Source: Uranotaenia lowii (lineage: Eukaryota; Arthropoda; Insecta; Diptera; Culicidae). From it: a DNA stretch of 64,000 bases. The stretch lies in the NCBI RefSeq assembly GCF_029784155.1, contig NC_073691.1, forward strand, positions 128,526,714 to 128,590,713. The letters are read 5' to 3'. The notes under the pieces were generated by a model, which saw only the letters and a list, made by a program, of their open reading frames with translations, made no database searches and was not told the origin of the DNA. Shown here one piece after another: positions 1 through 11,151 of the stretch. Made by a program: the position numbers and the translations under genes. Position 1 is the first letter of the stretch, and the number at the start of each line of letters is the position of its first letter.

Positions 1-394
1 TAAACTAATCGTACCCCAAGGAATGAACAAACACCCGAACAGCCTCTAACTATTTCAATATAATTCATTAGATGGGCCAGCACCATCATTGCTCGCTCGG
101 TCCGTTCCGGGTCATCATTGGTGGTAATTACTTCAGAGAATGAAAGCGGTAGTTATTCATTCATGCCATCCATTCATTCATTAATAGCAACATAGCTCCG
201 AGCTCCTAGTTTGTAGGTGGATAACGGTACGAAAGAATGCAAACGATTCGTTCGGAAGGGGTGAGTGAATCATAAGTGCTTCGTTAGATGCAATCAAATA
301 TACTGAAAAAGCTCAATCTGACCTCATAAAAATCAATTTTTGATGTTGTTAACACTCTCCTATGGAAACATAAAATTTTGCATTACTTTTCAAA

Positions 395-470
395 ATCAGA
401 ATTTGGAATCTGAACTCAGGATCAGAGTTTAGAATCCAAGTTAAGGATCAGTGTTTGGAACCAAATATTA
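395..470. repeat. Decayed relic of the 13-bp GAATTC satellite
   Basis: Alternating motifs such as tcagaatttggaatctga and actcaggatcagag recur with 12-13 bp spacing. The same GAAT/TCAG/GATC vocabulary makes up the large arrays at 39.7 and 54.5 kb, but here substitutions are heavy. It looks like a diverged short array or seed of that family; chance similarity of a simple AG/TC-rich tract is possible. Confidence 0.35.
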
Positions 471-775
471 AAATAACATTAAGAATTGAACTTAAATAAA
501 AATACAGTGTCGGACGAAACCAACTTTCATAAAAATTAAATCAAGCTTCAATACTCACTCTAGGGTAAACAAAAACAACGGTATAAATGGTTAAAAAAAG
601 TAATTGTATGAAAGTATTAATCACCGTAATTTATGATTATCTATTACCTAATTTTATCGGTAAAAAGTTATGTCCTTGTAAGTAAGAACATCTTAAGATT
701 ATGAAATTTTATAGACGGATAGAAAGTTGAAAGAAAAGAAACCTGGTGAAAATGAGCGGTAGAATTCATTTAGAA

Positions 776-900
776 GCACCAGGCTGGAACAAATATCAAT
801 TTTTTCTTTTGTCACCCCTACCTTCGAAATTTCCAAAACACCCGAAGGGGAGAGTAAATAATGTTTGAAGAATTTTATGTAAATTTCGTTAAAAAATGCT
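776..900 (+). repeat. Fragment of GGCTGGAACAAAT MITE family
   Basis: It begins aggctggaacaaatatcaat and aligns by eye along about 120 bp with the left part of the element at 37537-37934, including the shared blocks cgaaatttccaaaa and gtttgaag. The right terminus is absent, so this is a truncated copy. Confidence 0.6.
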
Positions 901-1509
901 GTTGAAACTTACGGCACAGCCACAAACTTTTGCTGCCACGAGCAGAACCAAAACATTGTTTTTTTGGTTCCTCTTGCTATGCCCAATTCACAATCGAGAA
1001 CAATAGATCAATGCAAGGCGGGTAAAGCTTCAGGTGTGTTCTTATATCAATGCACGGAATCGTCCATCTTGTGACAGGCAATCGTTTGCCTACTTTTCCA
1101 CAATATGCACCCACCCTACTGACCCACCCTGGATCAATGATTGCTGATGACAGGTGATGATGATAAACGCGGTACAAATTTGTATATCATCACACGGTTA
1201 GGCGAGAATACTCAAATTGGGTTTGTGGTAACACAACAGTGTGGCCAGATATTTTGGGTAAGGGTATCAAAGTACTCATTGAGAAATGAGTACTTTCCTG
1301 GTGAGAAAGTATGATAAGTGGAGAGTGACACAATAGCAATCGCTTATTAATATAGTTGTATTCTAATGATCTCACAGACAAAACTGAATTCCACCAGGGT
1401 AGCCTGCCTGTCTCCACGTTTCAAAGGACTGAGTAACCTTAACTACTCCAACCCCTGTTGTGTACAAGTTCATTCTTTACCAGCAAACACAGACCCCCAA
1501 AACCACTGA

Positions 1510-1929
1510 AACCTGCGTTTTCAACAGGTTACGGGAACAGATACATCTGAAAACGGAAATTTTGAGTATGTTCGAGAGGGGTACTATCAAGTTGCGGTTA
1601 GCAAGTGGAGCAGCCAGCAGCTGAACAAGAAGAGGGCCACCAGTCAGAAGGACCAGCCTGCGCCGAGACGACCCAGCCCAGAGAGACCAGCCAGAGAACC
1701 ACCACCCCGGAAAGGTTCGCGGATCGAGAGGGTTAATCTCGATGCCGTCACGAGCCAAGCTGCGATTTGCATACGTGAGCCTACGTCTGACGGCCGGGAG
1801 CAATCTCTGGATCCGCAACCGGGCAGCGTGAAGGTCCGAAGGTCCACCGTTAGGAACATCCTGGAAGAGTTGGTGGGAGCTGCTAGCCGAGAGGGTTACT
1901 CTCGTGCTCTGGTTGTGCATTACTGTTAG
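1510..1929 (+). other. GC-richer block with overlapping open frames, unrecognised
   Basis: A plus-strand frame stays open for 139 codons after a TGA, without an obvious ATG. It encodes a basic, proline- and arginine-rich stretch (RRPSPERPAREPPPRKG in the middle) and ends at TAG 1927-1929. The minus strand is also open across 1477-2019, so coding direction is uncertain. It lies just upstream of a decayed copia pol and could be a remnant of the same or a neighbouring retroelement, but no gag or nucleocapsid motif is visible. It may equally be random open frame in GC-rich sequence. Confidence 0.2.
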
Positions 1930-2179
1930 CATGCTCGAGCACAGCTGGAAGCAGTTCATTGACCGTTGGCAGACGTGGTTTGGGCAACGGTTAGTCGCCA
2001 GCGACTCAAACCGCCCCATGTTGTCAAAACCTAGCCAATGCTCGAAGTAATCGAGAAAAGGTGTTGATGGCTAAAAGGGGTTGTTTTTCTTGGATTTCCA
2101 GAAAACAGTCTGCCAAAAATATTCACCACTCGCACGTTGAGGTTATCAGCTACCAGAAGCAACGCAAGGTTCGAGTTGG

Positions 2180-2700
2180 TTGATGTCAGAACTCTTGCAG
2201 AGCCTTACATCATCACTACCAGCAAAGACGGGCGAGTGTTTGAAAGCCAAGCGGATTGGAACAATGCATCTGAGCAGTTTAGTTGGGAAGTCTATTGTTC
2301 CAATTATACTGTTCAATGTACTTTTGATACAAGAGCTAGATGAAAATCTACACTTTCGGTCAGCAAGTGCACCGAGAACGGGAAAAGGTTTACTTTTCTC
2401 AGAAAACAAGTACAATTTGAGTTTTCAGGGGAGGTTTTCGCCCAAGGAAAGCTCCTGAACAACTTGTACTGCGTGGATTTATTGTGGAGCCCTAAACTCA
2501 GTCGGAAAGCCTTACTTGGAACAGCGGCATATGCGACTCGGACATCTTGGCTTTGGAGCGATACAGAAGATGGTCCGCGATAATATGGTTGAGGGTATCA
2601 GTCATATTCCAGCAAAAATGGAAAACCAAGCTGTGTGCGAGAGCTGTCTAGCAGGGAAGCAAGCGGCCAACAAACTTTCACAACGTTGAGCTTCCTCGGT
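2180..2700 (+). pseudogene. copia protease-linker and GAG-pre-integrase region
   Basis: Frame pieces give the ILFNVLLIQELDENL stretch typical of the region after copia protease, then VFAQGKLLNNLYCVDL. Near 2522-2660 comes the HHCC finger: HMRLGHLGFGAIQKMV followed by VCESCLAGKQAA. The pieces lie in different frames with stops between them. I do not see the DSGA protease active site upstream. The next in-frame piece, around 2710-2740, contains LVHSDVCG, the first acidic residue region of the integrase. Confidence 0.75.
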
Positions 2701-2835
2701 CGGGTAGACCACTTGAGCTCGTGCATTCCGACGTGTGTGGGTATATGGACGTTCGATGGATTTCGGTATTTCGTCACCTTCATCGACGATTAAACCCACT
2801 TCATGGTCGTCTATCTAATGAAGCACTAGAGTGAG

Positions 2836-3291
2836 GTGTTCGAGCGCTTCAAGCAGTTCGAAGCTATGGCAACTGCACACTTCGGTCAGAAGTTGTGCAA
2901 GTTGCGATGCGACAATGGACGTGAATACATCACCAACGAATTTCAAAAACATTGTTCTGAGAAAGGAGTTCAGATGATATTTACACTGATGGAGAAGGCC
3001 AGAGCGATGATCCATGGTAGCGGATTGTTGCAGGCGATGTGGGACGAAGCTGTTTTGTGCGCTGCGTACCTCACAAACAGATCACCAACAAGACGTCTTG
3101 TGGTCAACAAGACTCCTTTCGAGATGTGGTACGGTCAGAGGCTAAAGCTAAGCAACCTGCGCATTTTCGGTTGTCCGACGCACGCACAGATTCCTAAGGA
3201 AAAGCGGCAGAAGCTTGATCCAAAATCGAAACGTCTGGTATTCTTGGGTTACGCTAATAACGGATATCGGCTTTGGAATGGTTCAAGCTGA
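2836..3291 (+). pseudogene. copia integrase core, catalytic Glu segment lost
   Basis: The frame encodes LRCDNGREYITNEF (second catalytic Asp) and then runs after VQMIFTL directly into MEKARAMIHGSGLLQAMW. In copia integrases the segment between these blocks carries the PQQNGVAER-type motif with the catalytic Glu; here it is missing. Downstream the conserved AAYLTNRSPT, PFEMWYG and LRIFGCPTHA blocks are intact, and LVFLGYANNGYRLW closes the domain before a TGA. The loss looks like a small in-frame deletion. Confidence 0.8.
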
Positions 3292-3432
3292 TCCATCGAG
3301 ATTCACCGCAACGTGGTCTTCGATGAAACCAGTGTTTTGGAGCCAGTGCGTGGCGGTGCTGCGCCAGAGAAGGGCATCGAGAAGCCTTTCGAAGACCCAT
3401 CAGATGCCATCACGTTAGAGCGGTAAGCCGAT

Positions 3433-3723
3433 GTGTATGAGCCAGAGCAACAGCCAACATTCGCCTACGTAGCCGCTGTTGTTGATGAGGAGCTACCTCA
3501 GAACATCACCGAGCTGAAGCGCCGGGACGACTGGGATTCCTGGAATGTCGCCATCGACGAGGAGATGACAGTCCTGAAGGAGAACAAGACTTGGGAAGCG
3601 GTTAGCTTGCCCCCCTGGTCACAGGAATCCCATCCTGTCCAAGTGGGTGTTCACCGTGAAGGATGATGGTCGCTACAAGGCTCGATTGGTCGCGAAAGGA
3701 TGTTCCCAAAGACCAGGATTGGA
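3433..3723 (+). pseudogene. copia reverse transcriptase, 5' part
   Basis: The stretch DDWDSWNVAIDEEMTVLKEN and the following TWEAV match the conserved start of copia RT. A frameshift near 3630 moves the reading to VFTVKDDGRYKARLVAKG, and the frame then runs into the left end of the inserted TIR element at 3724. The continuation is at 4166. Confidence 0.8.
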
Positions 3724-4172
3724 CCTATGTGGTTTATCTATAGGTGGGGACAAGACTACCCTTGAACGAGTGTGAGAATCACTTTTTTCAATGTTTTGAT
3801 TGCTACGTTACGAACGTTCATGAGCGTCTCGACGTTGAAGTCGCTTTTCATCAACGACATGTCGCGACATGCAACGTTTCATGTTATTCAAAAAATCACA
3901 ATCAAAGCACCCTTTTATTTACGCTTTTACTTCCTGACGCCTAGTACGGCGACGTTATGAGTTCTAAATAATAAACAACTTAATTTGCGTCCCAAACATT
4001 CCTCCTAAAAAGTTTCTATGGCTACACTTGGACGCCTTATACTTGACTCCGTGATGGCGTCGCGTTACGTCACAATCGTTCATAAATAACTGTATGGATA
4101 CGATGGATACAACGAACTAATACTAATATTTTTGGTTGTCCCCACCTATAGATAAACCACATAGGGATTGGA
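3717..4172. mobile_element. 442-bp TIR element (MITE) inserted in copia, with target duplication
   Basis: The left end cctatgtggtttatctatag (3724) is the reverse complement of the right end, which finishes at 4165; TIR pairing extends about 30 bp through ggtggggacaa. The 7-bp gattgga is duplicated at 3717-3723 and 4166-4172 (an 8-bp reading, ggattgga, is possible if one base is assigned differently). The copia frame is continuous when the insert and one duplicate are ignored, so boundaries are precise. There is no transposase ORF; it is non-autonomous. A 7-8 bp duplication suggests a hAT- or P-like mobiliser, not proven. Confidence 0.85.
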
Positions 4173-4727
4173 CTACTGGGAAACATACGCTCCGGTCGCT
4201 AAGATGGAGAGCGTTCGGACCGTCTTGGCGTTGGCGAACGAATACGAAATGGTCGTTCATCAGATGGACGTCAAAACTGCATTCCTGAATGAAAATTTAG
4301 AAGAGGTTATCTTCATGCAGTTACCAAACGATGACGTCGGCAAATCGAAGGTCGATCGATTACAGAAAAGCCTGTACGGCTTGAAGCAAGCGGGTCATGC
4401 TTGGAACCAGCGATTCGACGACGAGATAAGAAAGCTTGGTTTCTATCCGTTGAAGAGTGACTGCTGCGTTTACCGATCCTGTAAGCGAGGACTCACCCTC
4501 ATCCTGTACCCAGACTTGGAAGGCTATTCCAGATGAAGGATCTTTTGGAAGTCAAGATATTTTTGGGGATGACCATCAAGCGAGACTTCCCGAATAGCGT
4601 CATTGAAATTTCGCAATCAGGATACGTCGAGAAGGTTCTGCAACGATCCGGTATGGCTGATTGTAAACCCGTAAGCACACCGATTGACACAAACGTTCGC
4701 TGGACGAAGCTGAACGATGGTGAGGTT
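4166..4727 (+). pseudogene. copia reverse transcriptase, 3' part, YVDD strand lost
   Basis: It encodes DYWETYAPVAKMESVRTVLA, then HQMDVKTAFLNENLEEVI (first catalytic Asp region) and LYGLKQAGHAWN. After GLTLILY the sequence jumps to PDLEGYSR and, frameshifted, to MKDLLEVKIFLGMTIKRD. In copia RTs the YVDD catalytic strand and the following helix lie exactly between these blocks, so they are deleted. The closing blocks YVEKVLQRSGMADCKPVSTP are normal. The copy loses similarity after TKLNDGE. Confidence 0.85.
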
Positions 4728-7700
4728 ACCCTTTTTATAAAGAGAGAAACCTAAAATTACTGTTATATTATTACTAGTAAATTAATGAAGCCGAAACAGA
4801 AACATGATATTCCTGTATCGAACTTATTTCTTACAAAGTTGACACGAATTACATGTTAGAAATCGGAATTTTCTTAGATCGAACTAAAAAAAGACTACTA
4901 GGGCTCCGATGTCTAGAGGTTTAAAAAATCACTCTTAATAACAATCATTTACATGTAATACTTCAACAACATTCTAAAACAAAAAAGCATAAAAAGTTAG
5001 TAAAGATAAAACAAATCACATAATTCAACTTTGTGCAAGGAATGTGCTACTCTTATTGCTGTTAGACCAGAAAACATTCACGATCAAAAGAGGCACGAAA
5101 GAAACGAAATGATTAAGATAAAATAAACACTTCACTCGATTATGTGTGGCCAAAAATATTCCTCACTGATTTTAGCGCTCTCTTTGCGAACGATCGTAAT
5201 CACCGTTTCGCAGAAAAGCGCATCTACTTACCAAACACCAAAGGTAGAGGTAACACAATCCCACTTTCGGCCATTAAACCATTCCGTTCGCCATAAATCA
5301 GCTTCAATTAATATCAACATTATTTTTGCCCCACTTTTCAACCCCTCAACTTGCAGGGGTCTACAATTTGGTAGCGCGTGTTCAGTAGATCAAAGTTCTG
5401 ACCGACCCTTCATCAATTCCCGCTGCTAGTCGCTCAGGTTTTTACTGGTTCTCTTGCCCGTCCCTCAAAGATCTCCGGATGACGGAATACGTACGTAGGC
5501 ACTGATTCTCAGACACTTAGCAATTTCAATTTTGTTTTGTCACCAACCACCATATGTATGTGCTGGGCTGCGATGGCTATCTGTGTCATTTAAGGGTAGA
5601 CGAAAAAAAGGAAGGGGTGGGGCAAATTTCAATTCAGACACATCGAAGATGCAAATGCAGCTCGACTGAGGACTGATTGGGATGCATAACCACTTTGTGT
5701 TGACGTCTCGTTCAAAGACAAAGGCAAGAATCGACGACGACGACAACACTTTCCATCAATGATGATGATGGCTTGTATGGTGATGCCTAGGATATAAAGA
5801 TCATTTCCATTGCCCTAGATGAGGTCTCCTCGCAGGGGAATTCATCAGGTTGCACCGATCACAGAGGAACGTGAAGTGTGCTGCACAGTCAGACCCCACC
5901 GTGTCGCATAGCGTCACAGTAACAGAAGCAACAGCAGAAATCTCTCCACGCTCTAGAAATGTTTATTTATGCCCTCGGACGATTACTGCCACTATGTGTG
6001 TATGTACATATGCCCGGTGCCAAATGCCTGTCGTGATTTGCGGATGGATTGGGGAATTCGGGATAGGTAGACACACTGAATATATTACACTTATATTCAA
6101 ATTGTACTAACGAGAAAAAAGTAGGTTGGTCAATTCCGAGAAGAAGAATTTTCTGACTTTCAATCGTATTACTGTGGCTTTAGAACAACTTTAGGTTTAT
6201 AGCTGGCATTTGTTATTTTTCCTGCAGATTTTTTTTTCTTGATTTTGCTGGAAAGGAAAGGAAAGGAGAATAAATTCTGAAGGAAACATTCCAAGTTTAG
6301 GACTGAGCTAGGATTAAAAATAAATAAATAAAAAATGACCAGTGGCTCCAGAGAGTTTTAAGAACCTTCAACAAGGGCTATTGGAATTTCTTTAAAAAAA
6401 AGTAATCATGAATCATAGTAATATTGCAAATTCTTGGCAAACGTTAAAAAAAGCCCTGAATGATTTTTATTTATTTTAAATTAATCAAAATTAATATAAA
6501 ACGTAATATTAAGGCTATGATCATTTAGTATCCGGACACTTTGTTCCGGTGATAGCTACGTTACTAGAGCTCGGATATGCAAATCTTTAGCAGTGCTGTG
6601 TTGGTTATGAAAAGGATCTTTCCTATTTTTTTTTTCAAATTGATAAGTTCACGTCTGTTAGAGATATTCACGATGCAAAAAGACACGGTGAAAATAATGT
6701 AGCACAACTGCCTAGGAAATTCTTCATTATCGACTTCAAAACTCAAGAACTGTTGGTTTTTTCTGAATTTTTTTTCGTCCCAAATAGTTAAGAAGTATAG
6801 GGAGCCACTCTAGAATGTTCACGAAGTTCAAGCCAAGCATCGGAGTGGAACCCTTGATCTCAACTATGGTTAAAATTTTATGGTTATTGGAGATAACTGA
6901 ATGCAGACCCCTTAACTATGCAGTAAATCCGATTTCGGCAGATAAAAAGTGTTGTCTAACTAGTAGACACCCTGTAAATAACTAAAAATAAGCAGTTCCT
7001 TGGATCGCAATCAGTGCAACCAGTTTTTACGTAATGTGACAGATGTGTTCTAATGGACAAAGAAATTTATGATTTATGAACCTAATTTAAGAGGTCACAT
7101 TCTTCGAGGTGCCTACTCATGAAAAGGTTCCAACCAGATTCCAATTTTTCCAGGTGAATTTGTGTAAAATATCATTATTTTGCAAAGGTTTTGCTTCTGT
7201 GGTAAAAATCATAGATAAATACATGAATGAAAAAAGTGTGCAAAGATTAAAAAAAAGATTTTATGATAAAGTATCTATAAGTATTTCTTGAAATCAACAG
7301 TAAATAATTTTTATTTATTATTTTTACATTGAATATCATATTAACACCTTTATTGCCGTCATAGCAAGTTTTTCGATCAAATGAATAGTTTCTAAAATAC
7401 ATACGTTTTAACTGCCCGGATTCATAGCTTTAGCATTGAGAGCATTGGCTAAGTTATATTTGTTTTAAGCAGTAAAAAAAAAGTTCTTTTACCTCCTGCT
7501 TAAAACTAATAATATTGAAAAAATCTAATTAATTCAAGGTCAATATTCTGTTGTACCATAATTTTGACTTGTTTGATATAAATAATAAAAAGTAAAAAAG
7601 TGCCGAATAAAATTTCTTTGAACCCCAATTGCTCTAAACCAATTGCTCTAATTTTTTGCCTAGAGTGCCTCTTTTTTATTCTGATTTAAAATGCTAAATA

Positions 7701-9876
7701 CGTGACTTGATTCTCACATCCCTAGTAACACAGATTAAGACAATTGGCTTTTTTATGTTTTAATATTGTTTTATGAAGACTTTTCCATGGCATCCAATTT
7801 TTAAAACGGTTTTATTGAAACATAGGAAATGCTTCATTTATCGTGTGTTTTAAAAGAGCCCTGAGAGATTTGCTTAAACTTGAATAAAACACTATCTTAA
7901 GAATGTTGTAAAAAAGTCGCAAAAGTATTTAAAAAGTTTCAATAGAACACATACTTTTCTGTTTTTATAAGGGCTTTGGTACCTGTTTTAATTAAGGCAC
8001 TCAATGTGCTTTTGAAACTAGCGGTCAAGCCAAGTTGAAAAACTGTTTTATTGGGACATAGGACGTAGGCATGATAAAACTAATTGACAGATGATTTGAG
8101 AATCGAGAAGAACGCATACACGCTTTAACTTTTTTTCTACCTCTTTTTGAGATAGCATAACCTGTATTGAAAGGATTATCACTCAAAATTGAGAAAAACG
8201 GACTCTCCAATGATATAAATTCATCTGAAAAATAAAAACAACTGTATTGCATCCGCATTCAAATTTCAAAACAACCACAAGTCAGTCCACATCATTATTC
8301 GCTCAATTCTTAGGGTTTGAATGAAAGCACACTGTGATTAATCTTTTTTTTGTGATTCGATAAAAATAAATTAATTAGACAAATAATGTACAAGTACGCA
8401 GAATAAAGTACTTATTTTAAATATCCATCTCCGTCTTATTCTATATAATCTATATTTACGTCGTCCAATCCAGAGTTAACGAAATTCTTTCCGGATAAAC
8501 CGCCCTTGATAATTTCTAGAAGACAGCAGCCACCGGCTTCTCCTCAGCAAAGACAGAGAAATTGAGCTTCATCACAAGCGAAAATGCTCATTCCAAGCTT
8601 TCATCAGCCTCAATAAGTTTCAGATGATATAGTCAGAATAAAGACCAGTAGCATTGGCCGACCATTGAAAATTACGATTTATTTAAAGCGCAACGCAGTT
8701 CTGATTATCGTAAGCAAAACATCCGAAGCACGTCTTATAGAATGGTTTCATCGCTTGCAATCGCAACAATAATCATTATAGTTCGATATGCAACATTATT
8801 TATAATAGCGTTTCCTAAACCGTTAGCATACTGTTGGCAGAATAATTTTCCCATACAACTGTTTAAACAGTTACATAACCTAATACCAAATTCAAATACT
8901 TACAATCATTTAGGAATTCACGATTCAGGCAATGTATTTCATAATTTTTATTATTGTTTGCTAAACGTTTTATTAGGCTTCATCAAATCGTCCTTTGACG
9001 ATTTAGGAAATCGTTTGGTTATAATCCTCATTTATGCGGGTTATTATTTAGCTTTGAGGCCAGGCTTTCGATGACTGAAAATGATCTATTCCAAAACAGT
9101 CTGAGATTATTTGATAACAATACCTACTTGTTATTTAAAGATAATTGATCATCCCCTCCTCATAGTCAAAAGAAAACAAAACAAAAAGTTGCATGAATGC
9201 CTTTTGCCAAGCAACAAATCGAAATGTTCTCAAATTATTGCGATAAACTTTTCTTACTCAAAAAAGGATAAATCCTTCATCTGGGGGAGGAAGACTGAAT
9301 AAATAAAGAAAAAAATCTTTCAAACGTCTAATTTCTCTAATCAATCTATTGACCAGTGCGAAGGTTCAAAATTTTTCTATCTTATTTAGAGATTTTCAAT
9401 AAAACTTGTTTGATGCTAAAAAGCACTTGTGTTGCATTAAAGTATTCAATAAGGTTTTGTTTCACTCTGGCAAATTCTTGCTTCAAGCGTATTAAGTCGC
9501 TCAAATTGAAGTTTTTAAAGCTGATAAATAAAAATTGTTTGATCACAGGTTGTTTTTAAAAATAGCTTAAAAACAGATTTAGATTTTGGGAAGTTCCCAT
9601 GGACCGAACAACATTTCTTTATAGTTTAAAGTTTTTATTTACGACAGAGTTGACAGACTGGTATTGGATAATCTAGCTGGTGTATTCGATTTCGATCTTT
9701 ACTTTTGAATCTGCAGCAATAAACTCAGAAGACTTAAATGTAGCACCTAAACAACTGAGTTTCATGACTCGCTACACAAAACTGATTATCGAAAGATAAA
9801 ATTTGAACGATTACAAATCTTTTCAACAATTGCTGGTTTTTTGCCGAACAGTAAAAAAAAAAAAACGATACAGAAA
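4728..9876. other. Long AT-rich non-coding stretch
   Basis: No gene or domain is recognisable in either strand. Open frames here are short and AT-driven (for example plus 8742-9074, hydrophobic and low-complexity). Poly(A/T) runs and simple tracts are common. I see no LINE, LTR or transposase motifs. It is consistent with intron or intergenic DNA. Confidence 0.5.
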
Positions 9877-10867
9877 CACGGAAAATAATAAAAAGGTAAA
9901 ATTTACCGAGATAGCAAGGTGAATGCTCGTGAAAGCCAAAAAGGTTACTTCTACCTCTTCGAGGTGAAACTCACCTCACAGCGAGATAAAGTTTACCTGA
10001 AACGAGCTGGAAAATAGGTACAATTCACCAAGAAAAAGGTGAATTCATAAAAGGTAAATCTTACCTTACCTGAAGTTCACCTGAATTGAGCTGAATAAAA
10101 AGGTACAATTTACCCAGAAAAAAAGGTTAATCCAAAAAAGGTAAAACTTACCTCGTAGCGAGGTGAAGTTGACCTGGATTGAGCTAAACAAAACGGTACA
10201 ATTCAACTCGAAAAATGGTACCAATTTGCCGAACCCGCTTATTGAGGTTAAGTTGTTTCGTCATTCAGGAACAAGTTTTGCTTCGTGCCCAATATGTGAA
10301 AATCGGAACTGAACGGTAAATGTTTTCATAGATTTCTTTAGTTGTGCTGGTTCTCGTCATTATATTTTTCTTTTGTTACAGATTCGCCGACAGAGCTCCC
10401 AAGAGTTTTCCACGTCATTCCGGAACATTCCCCAGATCATTTCGGGAAAGCAGGACCTGACCGGATTAATCGAAGGACATGAATAAGCTGAATTGCCACG
10501 AGCCTGGCAAAGAAAGTTAGCCTGGACTTGGCTCAACAATATTTTTTTATAAACACCGTGATGCATTCAAACATAACTTAATAGGTAAAGTCCCTATTTA
10601 TCTTTGATAAATTTTAATTTTTGAACGAATTTTGATTTTGATTTTATTTTATTGAAGAAAACCAACCAAACCAGCTAACATATATCTTTTAAATCAGAGA
10701 ATGGAGATAACAATATCATTTGCTATTTTGCTAGTTGAATTCGAAAAAGGTAAATTTTACCTTTTTGCTAGGTCAATTAAAAAAAGGTTAAATTTACCGA
10801 GAAAGCTGCTTGGAAAAAAATCACCGCGAAAAAAGGTAAATTTTACCTTTTTTTTTTATTTTCCGTG
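9877..10867. mobile_element. ~0.99-kb TIR element with repeated AAGGTAAAATTTACC motifs
   Basis: The left end cacggaaaataataaaaagg and the right end (inverse, finishing ttattttccgtg at 10867) form imperfect TIRs, each followed by an aaaggtaaaattta-type palindrome. The interior repeats diverged units with aggtgaa, ggtacaatt, gagctgaa and ttcacctg at about 60-90 bp spacing between 9900 and 10220, and again near 10745-10850. The middle (10230-10570) is different, non-repetitive sequence. No transposase is visible, so it is a non-autonomous element. I could not define a target duplication. Confidence 0.55.
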
Positions 10868-10956
10868 AAATCGATATAACGAATTTCAGTCTTCCTCCCC
10901 TAGTTCATCATGAGCGTGTATTCTATTTAGAGAAATGTCAAACGAAGCTGTGATTT

Positions 10957-10970
10957 AAGGACTGTTTAAT
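10957..10970 (+). repeat. Target-site duplication, left copy
   Basis: aaggactgtttaat here is repeated exactly at 15474-15487 after the poly(A) tail of the LINE. The first two A residues at the right copy are ambiguous with the tail, so 12-14 bp are certain. Confidence 0.9.
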
Positions 10971-11151
10971 CACTTCCATCTGTACCGTTGAGCCGTCAAC
11001 ACGTACGCCGGAGCATCGTATCGTTGCTGTGTACCTGCAGGAACATTTTTACATTATTTATTTTTTCCTTACCTGTTTTTCAATCAGCACTTTTCAGTGC
11101 TAAAATTATTTCTATTTTCTTTTATTCATATTTTTCTCTTTTCTTTCCAGC

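Larger units (their letters stand above)
1..1509. other. AT-rich non-coding stretch
   Basis: I see no convincing gene. Short open frames on the minus strand at about 977-1417 have no recognisable domain. Two repeat relics lie inside (395-470 and 776-900) and are listed separately. If the giant-intron model holds, this is intronic. Confidence 0.5.
2130..4727 (+). mobile_element. Ty1/copia retrotransposon remnant (pol), degenerate
   Basis: Consecutive, frame-broken segments follow copia pol order: protease-linker region, GAG-pre-integrase zinc finger, integrase core, then reverse transcriptase. No LTRs are recognisable on either side, and the 3' part stops after the start of the connection to RNase H (about 4727). 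Several frameshifts, an internal loss in the integrase, a loss of the RT catalytic strand and a 442-bp TIR insertion make it certainly non-functional. Copia elements integrate by a DDE integrase after cytoplasmic reverse transcription; this copy can do neither. Confidence 0.85.

Noticed and set aside
8742..9074. 110-codon hydrophobic frame as a possible membrane protein
   Set aside because: AT-rich composition alone gives Phe/Ile/Leu-rich frames here; no homologous pattern or start context.
9990..10150. Minus-strand CAG/GTAA and GAG/GTAAGT junctions near 9993, 10077 and 10148
   Set aside because: They are parts of the repeated aggtaa motifs of the TIR element and have no pyrimidine tracts.
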